DNA of 64,000 bases from Brachycybe producta (GCA_036925085.1 JAUPFP010000002.1:5822890-5886889), one strand, 5' to 3'; shown: positions 25,751 through 37,082, counted from the first letter of the stretch. Numbers and translations: made by a program. Notes: a model not told the origin generated them from the letters alone.

Positions 25751-27223
25751 ATGATGAATACCAACGGAATAACCGCAAGGTTCTCCCAGCAACTCCAATA
25801 CAGACGCCGACGTGATCAGCTCGTAAAAGAACGAGCGAAAGCTCGGGAAGCACGCCGTGTTGCCCGAGAAACACGAAAGCAAGAGAAGGAGGACAAGCTG
25901 AGGACCCTTGCTGAAGAGAAGCGACTCCAGGAGGAAGAGAAACGCGCCAAAGAAGAAGAACGCCAAGCCGACGCCCGACTAAAGATTGAAGCAGCATCTT
26001 CTGAAGCCTCTCAACGAAGCAACGAGCAGAAGATGGTCGATCGGTTTGCTGAACTCATGAAAGACGCCACTCCTGAGAGCCGAGAAGAATTGGTAAGACG
26101 GTTATGTGGAGAATCGACTCCACACCGCCTTGAACACACACATGAGAGAAATCTCAGACAACGAAGTAAATCACCGACAGAATCCGGGCGTAAGCTCAGG
26201 GCCGAAGCTCCTGAATGGACTCCGAACCTGGGACCCACGTCGTATTCTGAAAAGAATTCACTTCATCCACTTCAGGGTTTTCCAAAGTATGATGGATCTG
26301 AGAACATACTTCTTTATGTTGAAGAGTTCGAAGATATTGCGATTGCGCACCAATGGAACTCCCTGCAGCGATGCAGTCACTTCACTGGTCTCCTTCGTAA
26401 ACGAGCAATCAAATGGCTTGCTCGTTTTCGGTTGGAATATGGCGAAATAAATTGGCCTATGATGCGTAACGGAATTATAAATGAATTTCTGTTACCTGAC
26501 CAAAAAGTGAGAATGAAAAATGAGCTGTCCGCAAGGACCCAAAAAGATAATGAAACTTTTAAGGTCTATGCAGAAGAGTATGCAGAGATGTATCGAAGGA
26601 TACATCCCAATGATGACGACTCTTTGCTGATTTCGAGCCTGAGGAAAAGTCTTTTACCATCTTTGAAGCTGCATCTGTTTGGAGCACCGAAGGACAATCT
26701 TTACGACTTTGTCAAGTTTGCCGCCCAGACGGAGGGAGAGCTGATAGAAGAGAATATGTTGACGTACAAGACGACTACTGGTAACCAGCCGGCCCAGCAG
26801 CAGAAGCCTCAACAACCGAAACAGCAGCAGCAACAGCAGCAGAAGAAACAACAGACGTGGACGAACAAGAACACGGCCACGTCTGAAAAGACGCAGGACA
26901 CGAAGACGAATCAAGATGGTGGACAGAAATTCCAGCAGAGAAAAAGATCTACTGGACCACTCATCTGCTATCAGTGTCAGGAGCCTGGACACAGAGCGTT
27001 CCAGTGCACCAATGAACCAAAACCGAAGAAGGAAGAGAACAAGACGACTCCACCAACTCCAGTCAACCGAGTTGATGGACCGTCGGAAACGACGGCGCCG
27101 AAAATCTTCTGCGCTGACGAAATCCACGTTCTACCGAATGGGATGAAAATGGTACCGGTATTAATTAATAATCAAACGCACTATTTTCATTTCGAAAACC
27201 ACCAGAAGGCTTTAAACTACTAG
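25751..27223 (+). CDS. gag: Gag polyprotein of the LTR retrotransposon
   Basis: 490 aa, structural protein that packages the element RNA into particles. N-terminus (about residues 15-90) is a very charged Arg/Glu/Lys helix, probably coiled coil. Residues about 160-335 resemble the retrotransposon gag/capsid domain (KWLARFRLEYGEINWP, FLLPDQKVRMKNEL, LHLFGAPKDNLYDFV). A Gln-rich linker (about 345-375) precedes one CCHC zinc knuckle (CYQCQEPGHRAFQC, bases 26966-27007). The stop TAG at 27221 comes four bases after the slippery heptamer, so most ribosomes finish here. Start: first ATG after the leader; ATG at 25754 is an alternative. Confidence 0.93.
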   Translation: MMNTNGITARFSQQLQYRRRRDQLVKERAKAREARRVARETRKQEKEDKLRTLAEEKRLQEEEKRAKEEERQADARLKIEAASSEASQRSNEQKMVDRFAELMKDATPESREELVRRLCGESTPHRLEHTHERNLRQRSKSPTESGRKLRAEAPEWTPNLGPTSYSEKNSLHPLQGFPKYDGSENILLYVEEFEDIAIAHQWNSLQRCSHFTGLLRKRAIKWLARFRLEYGEINWPMMRNGIINEFLLPDQKVRMKNELSARTQKDNETFKVYAEEYAEMYRRIHPNDDDSLLISSLRKSLLPSLKLHLFGAPKDNLYDFVKFAAQTEGELIEENMLTYKTTTGNQPAQQQKPQQPKQQQQQQQKKQQTWTNKNTATSEKTQDTKTNQDGGQKFQQRKRSTGPLICYQCQEPGHRAFQCTNEPKPKKEENKTTPPTPVNRVDGPSETTAPKIFCADEIHVLPNGMKMVPVLINNQTHYFHFENHQKALNY

Positions 27224-27249
27224 GGGCGCCACTCGCACCCAAAGTAGTG
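27211..27249 (+). promoter_or_regulatory. -1 programmed frameshift signal between gag and pol
   Basis: The gag frame reads GCT TTA AAC TAC TAG, so 27211-27217 is the canonical slippery heptamer T TTA AAC. Five bases later a six-pair stem forms (27223-27228 with 27234-27240, one bulged A). Its loop CACU (27230-27233) can pair with AGUG (27246-27249), giving an H-type pseudoknot. The pol frame is open from 27172, so a -1 slip joins the frames without meeting a stop. Confidence 0.85.
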
Positions 27250-30200
27250 ACGCCCGGAAGAAAAGATGTTGAAGAGAGACCACAAGAAGAGGAGTTGCCG
27301 AAACCTGAAGAAGTGGACGTCAAGGTTCGACGGGACCGGATAACGAGAGAATCTATTGGGATGGCTGCGGTCAACCATGCGGGGATGTCTCCAGGTCTGG
27401 GTAGCCCGTGCCAAGATGCCGACAAAGAAGAGGAATCGACAACGCCTGAGCAGAGCTGTGCTGCGGTACAACTAAAGGACTCTCTGATGCATAAAGCAGA
27501 CTTTGGAGATGGGATCCAAATCCGTACTATCTACGAAGATGGGAGCCGGCGGAAACCACTGCAAAGTGGGGCCTCTACGTCGTTTGCAAAAACGAACGAC
27601 GCCAAGATGTCCAACAAAGCAGAACAGTGTGTGGCGAAAAAGGGAGTAACCACACCTGTTAAAACTCAAGCAGAGCAAGTAGTAGTCTCGAGAGAGGCTA
27701 CTCTTGTTAAAAATAAAGCAGAACAGTGTGTGGCGAAAAAGGGAGTAACCACACCTGTTAAGACTAAAGAAGAACAAGTAGTAGTCTCAAAAGGAGCTAC
27801 TCTTGTTAAAACCCAAGAAGAACAGTGTGTAGTGAAAACGAAAGTAGCTACTCCTGTTATTAAGCAGGGGCAGACTGTGGCGAAAACCAAAGAAGTACCC
27901 ACACCTGCTCAAAAATCTAAAGCAGAACATGGAGTAGTGAAAGAGGGAGTAGCTACACCTGTTAAGGGTTCAACTGAAGAGTCTAGTCTTCTCTATCGGT
28001 TGCAAAACCCGTGTTGTACACAAACGATTCGAGATGTTTGGACCAAGTTGACTGAGACAGTCACGCCTCGTGAACTTCAAGTCCAAAATCAAGACGAGCA
28101 GACGGCACCTAAAGTTCGTGTGAACTTTGGAGGTCGTGAGTTAGAAATGACTGCCGACAGTGGCGCCGAAACGTCTGTCATCAGCGAGTCATTAGTGAAA
28201 GACATGAAGCTCATTGTGGATCCACTTCCGTTCCCGCCAAATCTGACTGGTGCCGGAGGTAGCCCACTGAACATCATGGGACAAGTCATCGTGCCAATTC
28301 AGGTCGCCGAAAAGCTTGTCAAAGGAAAGGTGATTGTCATCAAAGGACGACGTGAGGCCTTGCTGGGGAACGACCTCGGAAAAGATCTCAACCTTTGCTT
28401 GGACATGAACAACAAGAAAGTCTACTTCAGAGAGGAACTGTTGCCGGACACTCTCCAAAAGCAGCAACAAGCAGAAGATTTCATTCAAAATCTTAGAGAT
28501 CAAGAGGAAGAGGATCTACAAGAGAAACTCCTGAAGAAGGGGCCAGCAAAACTACGCCTGGTCCAGAATCTCGTGTTGGATCCAAAGAAAGCTGCAATCG
28601 TCGAGGTCAATGCTCCTGATGATCTACAAGAAGGTAGTCTCCAGTTCATCGACTCGTGCGAAAGCACGCTCCAACAGAGAGGAATCAAAGTTTCTCCTGG
28701 GATCATTGAAGGAAGAGGAAAGTCTATCCTTCAAATCCAAATCTTCAATCCATCTGGAGAGGTTATGCACCTCGGAGCCAGAGAAACGATCGCAGAGATC
28801 GAGGACGTCGTCACAGCTCTTGATGTGCCTGTGGGCCCCTCGATTTACAAAATTGAAGCTCAAAGTGACCAAGTGAGATCCAAAGAATATGTCGAATTTC
28901 AAGACAGTCTTAACGTCAATCCGAATCGTCCAAGAGAAGAAAAAATGGCGATTCGGAAGCTTCTCGGAGAATTCAGAGATATTTTTGCCTTCAAGACCTC
29001 CGACTTGAAAGAGACAAACTTAACGAAACACGTAATTGACACGGGTGCAAACCCGCCGGTTCGAGAACCGCTCCGGCGTACTTCACCTGCTCAGAGAGAG
29101 ATCATCAAGTCGACACTACGTGATATGTTGGACGCCGGCATTGTAAGCCCATCCAAAAGTCCGTACGCAAGTCCGGTGGTGATTGTCAAGAAGAAGAATG
29201 GTCAGCATCGATTTTGCGTCGATTATCGCAAATTAAATGCTCAAACCAAACCTGACCAATATCCGTTACCCCGGATAGATGACGCTTTCGACTCACTTTC
29301 AGGAGCCACGATTTTTGCAACCTTGGATTTAATATCAGGTTATTGGCAATTTCCGGTGGAAGAAAAAGATCGAGAAAAAACGGCTTTCGTATGCACAAAT
29401 GGCCTCTACGAATTTAACAGAATGCCGTTTGGTTTGATGAACGCACCTGCGACGATGCAGCGTGCTTTGGATTTGTTGCTGGCAGGTCACAAATGGGAGA
29501 CCTGCCTGGTTTATTTAGATGACATTGTCATCTTCGCGAAGAACTTCAAAGAATTCATGAAAAGATTGAGAGATATCTTGGTGCTCATCAGGAATGCCAA
29601 TTTAAGTCTTCAGCCCAGCAAATGTTTCTTTGGAGAAGACGAGATCAACTACCTTGGCCACAAGATTAGTGCCCTTGGTATTCGACCTGATGAAGAAAAA
29701 GTGCAGACGATTCAAGGATTTCCTGCACCGAAAAACGTGACTGACGTCAGAAGCTTCCTTGGGATGACCGGCTACTACAACCGTTTCATCGAGAACTACT
29801 CCAAGATCGCCAAACCAATGCAAGCCCTAGTCAAGAAGGACCTGGACTTCAAGTGGAATGACGACTGCGAGGTCGCTTTTGATAGTCTGAAGAAGGCTCT
29901 TTGCTCCGCTCCGATTCTAACTTTGTATGATCCGGAGGCAGAAATTGCCTTGCACACTGATGCTTGTGATTACCAGATTGGTGTCATAATTTATCAGTAT
30001 GCGAAAAACGAAAAGAAACCTGGAGTTCTAGGTTACTACAGCCGAAAACTCCAGGGGGCTGAACGAAACTACGGAACGACTGAAAAAGAATGTCTTGCAA
30101 TCGTTTATGGCATAGAAAAAGCCAGACCGTATGTTTTCAACCGAAAATTCAGAGTATTCACCGATCATAAGGCCCTGTGCTATTTAAAAACAGCACAGAA

Positions 30201-32286
30201 TCTAGATGGCCGATTGGGTAAATGGCAAATGAAACTACAGCCATATGATTATGAGGTAGTTTACAAGAAGGGTAAAACGCACGTGGACGCCGATTGTGTC
30301 TCACGTTACGAGAGCAACGTTCCTGCTAATTGGAAGCAGAAGAATGGAGAGATGGAAGCTCTCGAAGATCTTCACATCTTTACTGTCTACAACGATTTCC
30401 AGTGGGAACGGGAGCAATCCCTTGATGATGAACTTCTCCTCATCAAAGAATCACTCCAGCAAGATCGACTGCATCCCTATCACAAAAAGTTTGCGATAGT
30501 GGATGGCGTTTTATACCACATGAAGTATGAAGACACCGTGCCAGTACTAACGTGTACTGTGCCCCGACAATTGAGAATTGGGATTCTCGAGATGCTCCAT
30601 GATGTGCCTGAGGCCGGACATTTCGGATTCACCAAAACGATGAAGAGAATCCAGAAGAGATTCTATTGGAAAACAATGAAAACAGACGTCGCCGACTATG
30701 TCAGGTCGTGCCACATCTGTCAGAGAACCAAGCTGTCGCACCAAAAAGTACCTGGATTGCTTCAGCCAATCATTGTGGGAAAACCGACAGAGTGTTGGGG
30801 GATGGATTATGTTGGTCCTCTTCCGAAGTCAATCGGAGGAGTTCAACATATCTTGATTGCAGTGGACTACGCGACGAAGTATTGCATCGCCAAAGCAGTG
30901 GCAAGAGCAACCGCTCAGGCAGCAATTGCCTTCGTCAAGGATAAAATTGTAAACGAATTTGGAGTTCCTCAGAAGATCATCACTGATCGAGGACCCCAAT
31001 TTTTGAGTAACGAGACTCAAGCGTTTTTCAAGACCTACGCAATCCAGCATGCAGCCACGACAGCCTATCATCCTCAAGCTGATGGGTTGGCAGAGAGAAC
31101 GAACCATACAGTCATGGAAGTGGTGAAACGTCACTTGGATGTCCTTCAGCAGCAGGCTGACTGGAAAAAGAAATTAGGTGACGCAGTTATGGCCTACAAT
31201 CTGGTAGAACATAACTCAACGAAATTTTCGCCATATCGATTAATGTTCGGGCGCGAGCCCAGGACCACGTTGGATAACATGATGCCACACGCTCCTATCG
31301 TGCCACCGCCCGTAACAGACGAAGCAGAGCAGTCTGATCCAACTCTGGATGCTGCTAAAAAGAATATCGAAGCTGCCCAGGAGGTGCAGAAAAGAAAGTA
31401 CGACGAAAAGCATCGTACGATTCCGGATTACAAGCCGGGTCAGAAAGTATTGATAAGAGATCGTGTGCCAAAGCCAGGAATGGCTCAGAAACTTATCTGG
31501 CCATACAAAGAACCTTGCATAGTCACGAAGAAACTAACCGATCTAGTCTACGAGATCGAGTACGTTACTCGATCTGGTTTGACTATGAGAGATACTGTCA
31601 ATGTTCAACAGATGAGACCCTACTACGAGGCCAATGACCTGAGGGCTCCTCAAATGAACTTATCTGACGACATCGAAGAAGTTGCCAGCGCCAAGGAAGA
31701 GTCCGACGCTGATGAAGAAATTATCAACGAAGCAGACGACAACTTACCTGTTGAGAGTACTCCAGACGTTCGTCGTAAAGAAGAAGAAGAAGTTATCCCC
31801 GATGCCAGCCAAGAAACTCATCTGGAAACTTCTGAAAAAGAAGAAGAGGAAATTCCAGAGATGCCACTGGAACCACCTAAAAGAAAACGCGGGAGACCAA
31901 AGAAAACTGCTCCAAAAGAACCAGTCCAATTGGATTCCCGTGTGCAAACACGTGGTGGAGAGAAGAAAGATTATGCAAATGCTAATTTACCACCAAGATG
32001 GGAGAAATTTGGCATTAAAACAACCAAATTGAACCCAGAAACTCAAAGAGAGACACCAGACGACAAAGAAATTCGAATTTACCGCATTTCGCAGCGCCGT
32101 CGGATGGGAGAAATAAATCAAGAGACTTCGCCACCTCGACCAGTCATGGATGTCCCGAAGTCAAGGAGAAGAAGACGACGTCACCGACCCAGCACCAACC
32201 GAGCCCGGAACAAGTCCCGAGGCACCAGGTGTTGGCAACCCGTAAGTCCTGAGACGTCCGAGGGAACAGAATCGTCGCCGGACTAG
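27217..32286 (+). CDS. pol: Pol polyprotein (PR-RT-RNase H-integrase), reached by -1 frameshift
   Basis: Frame open from 27172 to TAG at 32284, about 1,690 codons after the slip. Order: about 300 residues of low-complexity linker with tandem repeats (27600-27960); aspartic protease (ADSGAETSVI, 28153); reverse transcriptase (YASPVVIVKKKNGQHRFCVD, FNRMPFGLMNAPATMQ, catalytic YLDDI at 29512); RNase H (HTDACDYQIG, FTDHKALCYL); integrase with zinc-binding HHCC (H near 30598, CHICQ near 30713), the DDE triad (MDYVGP near 30802, ITDRGPQF near 30978, GLAERTNH near 31085) and a GPY/F-like module (WPYKEPCIVTKK). The last 230 residues are acidic/basic and carry an AT hook (KRKRGRPKK, 31879-31905). All catalytic residues I can check are present, with no internal stop. 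No chromodomain recognised and no envelope frame. Confidence 0.95.
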   Translation, partial: LLGAPLAPKVVTPGRKDVEERPQEEELPKPEEVDVKVRRDRITRESIGMAAVNHAGMSPGLGSPCQDADKEEESTTPEQSCAAVQLKDSLMHKADFGDGIQIRTIYEDGSRRKPLQSGASTSFAKTNDAKMSNKAEQCVAKKGVTTPVKTQAEQVVVSREATLVKNKAEQCVAKKGVTTPVKTKEEQVVVSKGATLVKTQEEQCVVKTKVATPVIKQGQTVAKTKEVPTPAQKSKAEHGVVKEGVATPVKGSTEESSLLYRLQNPCCTQTIRDVWTKLTETVTPRELQVQNQDEQTAPKVRVNFGGRELEMTADSGAETSVISESLVKDMKLIVDPLPFPPNLTGAGGSPLNIMGQVIVPIQVAEKLVKGKVIVIKGRREALLGNDLGKDLNLCLDMNNKKVYFREELLPDTLQKQQQAEDFIQNLRDQEEEDLQEKLLKKGPAKLRLVQNLVLDPKKAAIVEVNAPDDLQEGSLQFIDSCESTLQQRGIKVSPGIIEGRGKSILQIQIFNPSGEVMHLGARETIAEIEDVVTALDVPVGPSIYKIEAQSDQVRSKEYVEFQDSLNVNPNRPREEKMAIRKLLGEFRDIFAFKTSDLKETNLTKHVIDTGANPPVREPLRRTSPAQREIIKSTLRDMLDAGIVSPSKSPYASPVVIVKKKNGQHRFCVDYRKLNAQTKPDQYPLPRIDDAFDSLSGATIFATLDLISGYWQFPVEEKDREKTAFVCTNGLYEFNRMPFGLMNAPATMQRALDLLLAGHKWETCLVYLDDIVIFAKNFKEFMKRLRDILVLIRNANLSLQPSKCFFGEDEINYLGHKISALGIRPDEEKVQTIQGFPAPKNVTDVRSFLGMTGYYNRFIENYSKIAKPMQALVKKDLDFKWNDDCEVAFDSLKKALCSAPILTLYDPEAEIALHTDACDYQIGVIIYQYAKNEKKPGVLGYYSRKLQGAERNYGTTEKECLAIVYGIEKARPYVFNRKFRVFTDHKALCYLKTAQNLDGRLGKWQMKLQPYDYEVVYKKGKTHVDADCVSRYESNVPANWKQKNGEMEALEDLHIFTVYNDFQWEREQSLDDELLLIKESLQQDRLHPYHKKFAIVDGVLYHMKYEDTVPVLTCTVPRQLRIGILEMLHDVPEAGHFGFTKTMKRIQKRFYWKTMKTDVADYVRSCHICQRTKLSHQKVPGLLQPIIVGKPTECWGMDYVGPLPKSIGGVQHILIAVDYATKYCIAKAVARATAQAAIAFVKDKIVNEFGVPQKIITDRGPQFLSNETQAFFKTYAIQHAATTAYHPQADGLAERTNHTVMEVVKRHLDVLQQQADWKKKLGDAVMAYNLVEHNSTKFSPYRLMFGREPRTTLDNMMPHAPIVPPPVTDEAEQSDPTLDAAKKNIEAAQEVQKRKYDEKHRTIPDYKPGQKVLIRDRVPKPGMAQKLIWPYKEPCIVTKKLTDLVYEIEYVTRSGLTMRDTVNVQQMRPYYEANDLRAPQMNLSDDIEEVASAKEESDADEEIINEADDNLPVESTPDVRRKEEEEVIPDASQETHLETSEKEEEEIPEMPLEPPKRKRGRPKKTAPKEPVQLDSRVQTRGGEKKDYANANLPPRWEKFGIKTTKLNPETQRETPDDKEIRIYRISQRRRMGEINQETSPPRPVMDVPKSRRRRRRHRPSTNRARNKSRGTRCWQPVSPETSEGTESSPD

Positions 32287-32507
32287 TAGCGCGATTTATT
32301 TCATAAATTTCTAATTGTATAAAGTGATTTGTTCTTTTTCGTTTTTTTTTAGAAATTTTGTATTTTCCAAAATCTGTATAAGTCGATTTTGTTTATTTGA
32401 TATTTTCGTATACCTGTGATACCCCTGGGTCTCCGTGTTTAGATCCAGTCGGGGGGAGGGGGATTTTTAAGAAAATTCTTGAGAAGTAGGGTACTTCCCG
32501 CTTAGTC

Positions 32508-32515
32508 GGGGGGAG
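32508..32515 (+). other. Polypurine tract
   Basis: ggggggag immediately before the 3' LTR, the expected primer for plus-strand DNA synthesis. A near-copy (gtcggggggaggggg) lies upstream at about 32448-32462 and may be a second central-type tract or a duplication. Confidence 0.75.
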
Positions 32516-33443
32516 TGAGACGTTTTGGGGCCGCCGCTATTTTATTAATTTAGCGCCGTTTTGTTTTCTTTAATTTTGTAGGCACTGTGTATTTTGTAGC
32601 TTCTGGGCCACTCGGTACTAATAGGTACCGATTGACCCAGATTCTATTTTTAGCTTGACCTTATCGTTCTCCCCTCTTTACCATTGTATTATCCTTCCAC
32701 ATGAGTGGATTCTTATCATTTTAATTCGAAGTTGTTTTCGTTTTTTCCCCCTTTTAATTAAAAGGGTGACGTGTCTAATATTTTGGTGACCACTGGTCAA
32801 TCACTTTTGATTGGCCAGTTTGGTTTTTACTTTTGTTTTTGCCCAATCAGGGGCTACTGAGAAAGTGTTCTCAGTATCCTCTTTTTGGGTATAAAAGGCC
32901 GTGTTTTGTATGTAAGTTAGTTAGTTCTTAAATAACGAACCTATGCCCAATTCTGGCTAGGTTTTTAGATATTATTTTGAATGTTATTATTTCTATGTGT
33001 TGTGTTCTTAAACCAGTTCGATTCATTTAATGTTTTTATCTACGAAATAAACAACGATTTTATATTTAAACTAAACAGTGGTGTTTAATTGTTTTTGACT
33101 AAAATTCCGCGGTTGTGCATTTCATCATTGCAGCTCTTCACCTTTTTGGATACTTCGATGACCCAACAGGTGCAAACCTGCAACACAAGAGAGTGAGTAT
33201 ATTTTGCACGATTCTTAGGGCAGATTTACGGACGAAAGTCCGAGAGATACAGAGATTAAAGATCCTCAAGACTGTGAAGTCTTTTGCCAGAGACTAGTGA
33301 GGACACAAAATAGACGTTATATTGGTCTAGTCCTCCCGGGCCAGTAGAATTAGTGACCTAGCCACTCACTAACAATACGAGTGAAAACTCGCTCGTATTA
33401 ACCTAAAAGAGCAGATTCTACTAGTGGAAAAAGGTCCGTCACA
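32516..33443 (+). repeat. 3' LTR
   Basis: Matches the 5' LTR from TGAGACG to GTCACA; the only difference seen is one fewer T after gccgtg. TATAAAA at 32890 and AATAAA at 33046. Followed directly by (TA)n. Confidence 0.93.
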
Positions 33444-34075
<632 letters not shown>

Positions 34076-34627
34076 ACCCGTGTGGAATAACACTGTAAAA
34101 AACCCTTGAAGCTCGTCAGAATTTATATAAATTTAAATAAATGAAGAAATGAACAGCTTTTTTTTCTCAAGGTCAACTACATGTTGCACTCTTCGCATCC
34201 AAGAACCTCATGATATAAAATTTGAGAGGGGATAAGGTTGGAAAGTGTAGAGAGGGAGAAGAGAGAGAGAAACTTGGAGGGAGGAAAAAAGGGGGAGGGG
34301 TGTCTGAAATTGAAATGAAAGGAGTAAAAAAAGGAACAAACGACGCGCATGCGCACACCAGAGAAAATGAAAAACTCATTTTCTCTTTCAAATATAAAAA
34401 AGGGAGGGGATAATAGTAGCAAAATTAAACTACAGTTTATCACAGGCAATTAATTGTGCCCAGCATTAGAATTTCTTTTGCTCAGCTGTTTTATGAACGT
34501 CATCAATTTCTAATTGGTTTGTTACTTGGTCTGACGTCATAAAAGGGCGGAGGAAAAGAAATTCTAATGCTGGGCACAATTGCCTGTGAATTTGGCTCCC
34601 GTCATTTATGACGGGTTACCCCACTAG
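34076..34627 (+). mobile_element. Helitron-like element copy 3
   Basis: Ends with the perfect hairpin CCCGTCATTTATGACGGG (34598-34615), 12 bases from its end to the terminal CTAG (34624-34627), then T. Contains the internal palindrome 'cacaggcaatt...aattgcctgtg' at about 34440-34589 and the purine block 'gaaagtgtagagagggagaa'. There is no Rep/helicase coding sequence, so it is non-autonomous. Confidence 0.65.
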
Positions 34628-34659
34628 TATATATATAATTGTATAAATAGTGTTGTTTG

Positions 34660-34789
34660 TTAAAATTTTATCGAAATTATCGTTAAAAATGAAACTCATT
34701 GATAATTTATCGATAAATTATCGATATATTGCTCGCCACTAAAACGCGGCGTTCTTCAAGATGACAGACATACGTTTGAGCTACTGACG
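34660..34789 (+). promoter_or_regulatory. Possible promoter and first exon of a plus-strand gene
   Basis: Two overlapping tatcgata-type sites (34695-34726; the DREF element of insect promoters) precede a GC-richer stretch that ends in a good donor (ctactgacg|gtaagc, 34789). The only ATG opens a short frame ending TGA. Inference only; no cDNA-like proof. Confidence 0.25.
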
Positions 34790-35241
34790 GTAAGCGGTCT
34801 GATTTATATTCGTTTATAGCGTTTTATACGAATTGTTTCTCTTATTTGCTGTTGTAAAACGTTACTTAATGATTCTGTGAAGCGTATTCACTGCTATTCA
34901 GTAGTTGTTGCGTTTGATATTTGTTTTATGAAGAAATCTTTTCTAAAGTAAACTTTTATTGTTGCGCTGAGAACGCGGGAAATTATTTTGATTAAGCCGC
35001 TTAGCCACTACTTTCACGATTTCGGCGCAACCTATATTCTTAGCCCGATTCATTTTCCATAGATCTAGTTCTTTTTGTATATTATAAGTACTAGCATATA
35101 GGACATTTTTCATTGGAATTTTCTTTTACTCTTTTTTAGCGTTGAAATCGTCCCTATGATTTGACAACATTGGGTATGTTGCAGACAAGGTCACGTGATT
35201 GAGGCTTGGTGACGTCAAATAGCAAGATGGATGACACTTGA

Positions 35242-35774
35242 ATGCTGGGTCTTCTCTTTCGCAGTAAGTTTTTACCGCCGATTTTCAACTTTTTCACTTT
35301 GTTTTTTCATTTTTGAGCTTTATAATGTTGAATATTTGGTTTGTTTGTATATATTTCGTCAGTGTTGTTGTTATTTTGCTATGTTTTTTAGTTGAAAATG
35401 AATTTTATCCTAATGTTCATTTTAGGAGTTTTTAGGCGCCAATTTCATCTTAAAAGGAATCTTTTCTCGTTACCGACTATTTTAATGATTCTTGAGCTTT
35501 TAATTGTTGCGGAATACAGTGAATATTAATGCGAATTACCATTTAAGCCTTGTTTAACACAGTTTTATATTTGTTTTCTGCCCGGGGGGGGAGGGATTGT
35601 TATCGATACATCGTAGCAATGTGGAAACGCAATTTTCACATCGATTCACTATTTTTGTACCAATTTTATTTTTGCAATACGCAAGCTTTTTTATTATGTG
35701 CACATAACCGAACCCCGGAATGTATCTCAGTGGAGAAATTTCTCTTCCTTCTGAAACCGGAAGCTCCCGATTTG
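35242..35774 (+). CDS. Candidate 5' coding exons of an unknown gene (two exons seen)
   Basis: Exon 35185-35263 (acceptor tgttgcag, donor gca|gtaagt) holds ATG at 35242. It joins in phase 1 to 35686-35774 (acceptor acgcaag, donor ttg|gtatgt), giving 37 codons: MLGLLFRTFLLCAHN, RTPECISVEKFLFLLK, PEAPDL. Matching phase and three good splice sites in a row are the support. The start looks hydrophobic, so a signal peptide is possible. I find no convincing next exon and no family match. A competing uORF (ATGGATGACACTTGA) precedes the ATG. Confidence 0.25.
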
Positions 35775-37082
35775 GTATGTTTGTGTTGTTCTGACTTCTG
35801 GGTAGACAGATGGACTTCTAGGATTGATTCAATTGATGTGTTAAATCAATTGACTTGTGAATTGATGGCTTTGGTTTGTATTGACTTGTCTGACATTGTA
35901 TTCGAGACAAGGGGACGTTAAGCAACTAAATAGATTACATTCACATTACGTGAACATTCCGTTATACAACGATTTATATATCGATGTGATGTCACATTCT
36001 GCTGAACAAATCGATGATTAAGAAGGCTAGTAGATGTTTTATTATGTCTCTGTAGCGTGAGATGGCGCAACTATCTCTCCCATACAAATGTACTGACGAC
36101 ACTTCAACTCTTAACTCAACTTCTTCTTTTTTTTTCACGTGACAAACGTTTAATTGCGTCATCACTATTTCTACACGTGCTCTCTCTTCACTTGTGTTAT
36201 GGTCTGGGGGTAAGTTTGTCACGTGCTGATAATTATAGTTGTTTTTGGGCGCGCTTTTAGAGCTAAAAGGCTGCATTCTATTTCTACACTCGTTGCGAGT
36301 GTAGTTTGGCCACCTATGGAGGTTGCATGCGCCATCTATCTTGCATTTACACACAAGTATTTTTCTATGGAGCCCCCTCTTAACGGAACGTGAGGATTTG
36401 TTTTACTCATCGCATCTCGAACTCGGATGTTTCTGTTTTTTTCAGGTACAAAATGAAGGGGAAACTTGAACGTATTTTATAAACTAGAGGGGTAGCTGTC
36501 AATCACATGGGTATTTTCATGTTGATAAATCTTTCAAAGTAAGCTTTTTATGGGTTTGAACATATTTAAACCTTCTAGTTGTGCGACCTTCGAGTGCGAA
36601 AGTCAGCTGTTCTTTTACTTAAGCAAAAATTTCAATTTTTTTAGAAACACAACCAATAATATACGTATTTTTTTTATAACAGTTGAATGAAGTTCGGCTT
36701 GATTTTCGCTTTATTATAAACATAAAAATGCATTTAAATGATCTGTTATTTATTACAAAAGTACAGAACTACCTTATATTAACAAAACTTTAGTAACCTT
36801 TCTGCTGTTGGCGCCATCTGTAATTGAATCTTTAAACCAACTGTAAGACATGTGTTGAAGTAACTTTTGACGGAAAAAAGGACGAAAAAAACTTATCTAT
36901 TGTTCGGGTGCTTACAATTTTAAAAGTGAAACTTGGTTTATTGATTTTTTTTTCTTCTCTTGCTGTAAACGACAAAATCGGGATGAGGATAGGGAGGGTG
37001 TGTGTGTGTGGGTGGAATAATGGATGATGCGCCGGCGCCACCTCAATTTCTTGCCGAATATTACTTGACCTATTGGATTGAC

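Noticed and set aside
26654..27127. 157-codon minus-strand frame rich in Leu
   Set aside because: Shadow of the Gln-rich and basic part of gag on the other strand.
32287..32507. Envelope gene after pol
   Set aside because: Only about 220 bp, with stops, separate pol from the 3' LTR, so no envelope frame exists.
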